A stretch of 5,725 nucleotides of DNA. Origin: Spirochaetaceae bacterium (GTDB lineage: Bacteria; Spirochaetota; Spirochaetia; Treponematales; Breznakiellaceae). Shown here piece by piece: positions 5,436 to 5,725 of the stretch. The position numbers and the translations under genes are program-made. Position 1 is the first letter of the stretch. Every line of letters begins with the position of its first letter. The DNA lies in NCBI GenBank assembly GCA_031278295.1, contig JAITKQ010000144.1, forward strand, positions 1 to 5,725, read 5' to 3'. The notes under the pieces are model-generated. The model was not told the origin of the DNA. It worked only from the letters and a program-made list of their open reading frames with translations, and searched no databases.

Positions 5436-5725
5436 GGGGTCTGTCCCCATCGCCCGCCACCCCGCCAGGCGGGCCTGTCCCCGACACCAGCCACCCCACC
5501 ACCAGGGGCCTGTCCCCGGCACCAGCCACCCCACCGCCCCGCCAAGGGGCCTGCCCCTAGCACCAGCCACCCCACCAGGGGGGTCTGTCCCCGCCGTCCC
5601 CCACCCCACTAGGGGCCAGTCCCCCCCCTCCCCCGCCCCCCCACGGGGGTCTGTCCCCGGCCCCCACCACCCCCCGCCCCCCCAGGGGCCGGTGCCCCCC
5701 GGGCACCCCCCCCCCACAGGGCCGG
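5436..5725. repeat. degenerate tandem array with GGGGTCTGTCCCC core, period about 34 bases
   Basis: Copies of the core or close variants start at 5436, 5470, 5505, 5546, 5580, 5612, 5646 and 5685, with a cut-off copy at the window end. Steps are 34, 35, 41, 34, 32, 34 and 39 bases. Exact GGGGTCTGTCCCC occurs at 5436, 5580 and 5646; 5505 has GGGGCCTGTCCCC. The core is a small dyad (GGGG / CCCC). Between cores 2-5 lies a shared CACCAGCCACCCCACC-like stretch, so the whole unit is repeated. Copies decay to the right into long C runs (ten C at 5706-5715). It is not a CRISPR array: repeats are short and spacers are alike. Unit lengths do not keep a reading frame, so the open frames across it are not genes. 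Confidence 0.85.

Noticed and set aside
5412..5717. Gly/Trp/Pro-rich open frame on the minus strand across the repeat array
   Set aside because: It is a translation of the GC-rich tandem repeats; unit lengths change the frame between copies, and no ribosome site or family signature is seen.
5436..5725. CRISPR array
   Set aside because: The repeated core is only about 13 bases, repeats are degenerate and the intervening sequences resemble one another, unlike CRISPR spacers.

Overview
The window carries four protein genes on strictly alternating strands, followed by about 700 bases with no gene and dense repeats. It looks like an ordinary bacterial chromosome of moderate to slightly high GC with Shine-Dalgarno-type starts. 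Gene content (HslU, an anaerobic-pathway CbiD, a QueG-like protein, an AMP-forming acyl-CoA synthetase) fits an anaerobic bacterium. A Spirochaetota (Treponema-like) host is my best guess, but it rests on general resemblance only and is low confidence.

Layout: bases 1-417 (+) are the 3' end of a QueG-family epoxyqueuosine reductase. Bases 484-2037 (-) are hslU, the ATPase of the HslUV protease, with an enlarged I domain and no hslV beside it. Bases 2130-3245 (+) are cbiD, of anaerobic cobalamin synthesis. Bases 3266-5020 (-) are an AMP-forming long-chain acyl-CoA synthetase. The two convergent junctions (418-483 and 3246-3265) each hold or overlap a GC-rich hairpin without a U tract. The divergent hslU/cbiD gap is 92 bases. 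No two genes share an operon here. The only functional link is that QueG enzymes use cobalamin, which CbiD helps make.

Bases 5021-5725 hold no convincing gene. Reading rightwards there is a 14-base palindrome, a perfect 16-bp hairpin, a 12-bp hairpin next to one arm of an 8-bp outer inverted repeat, and about 130 bases of nested complementary segments that look like a structured RNA or the remnant of a mobile element. Next comes a good intrinsic terminator on the minus strand with no gene visible upstream of it. Last is a degenerate tandem array, period about 34 bases, built around the core GGGGTCTGTCCCC and running off the window edge. Open reading frames in this part are translations of repeats and are not called.

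I found no convincing new protein system. The most unusual material is the repeat and RNA-like region at 5040-5725; next are the HslU insertion and the missing cysteines in the QueG-like protein.
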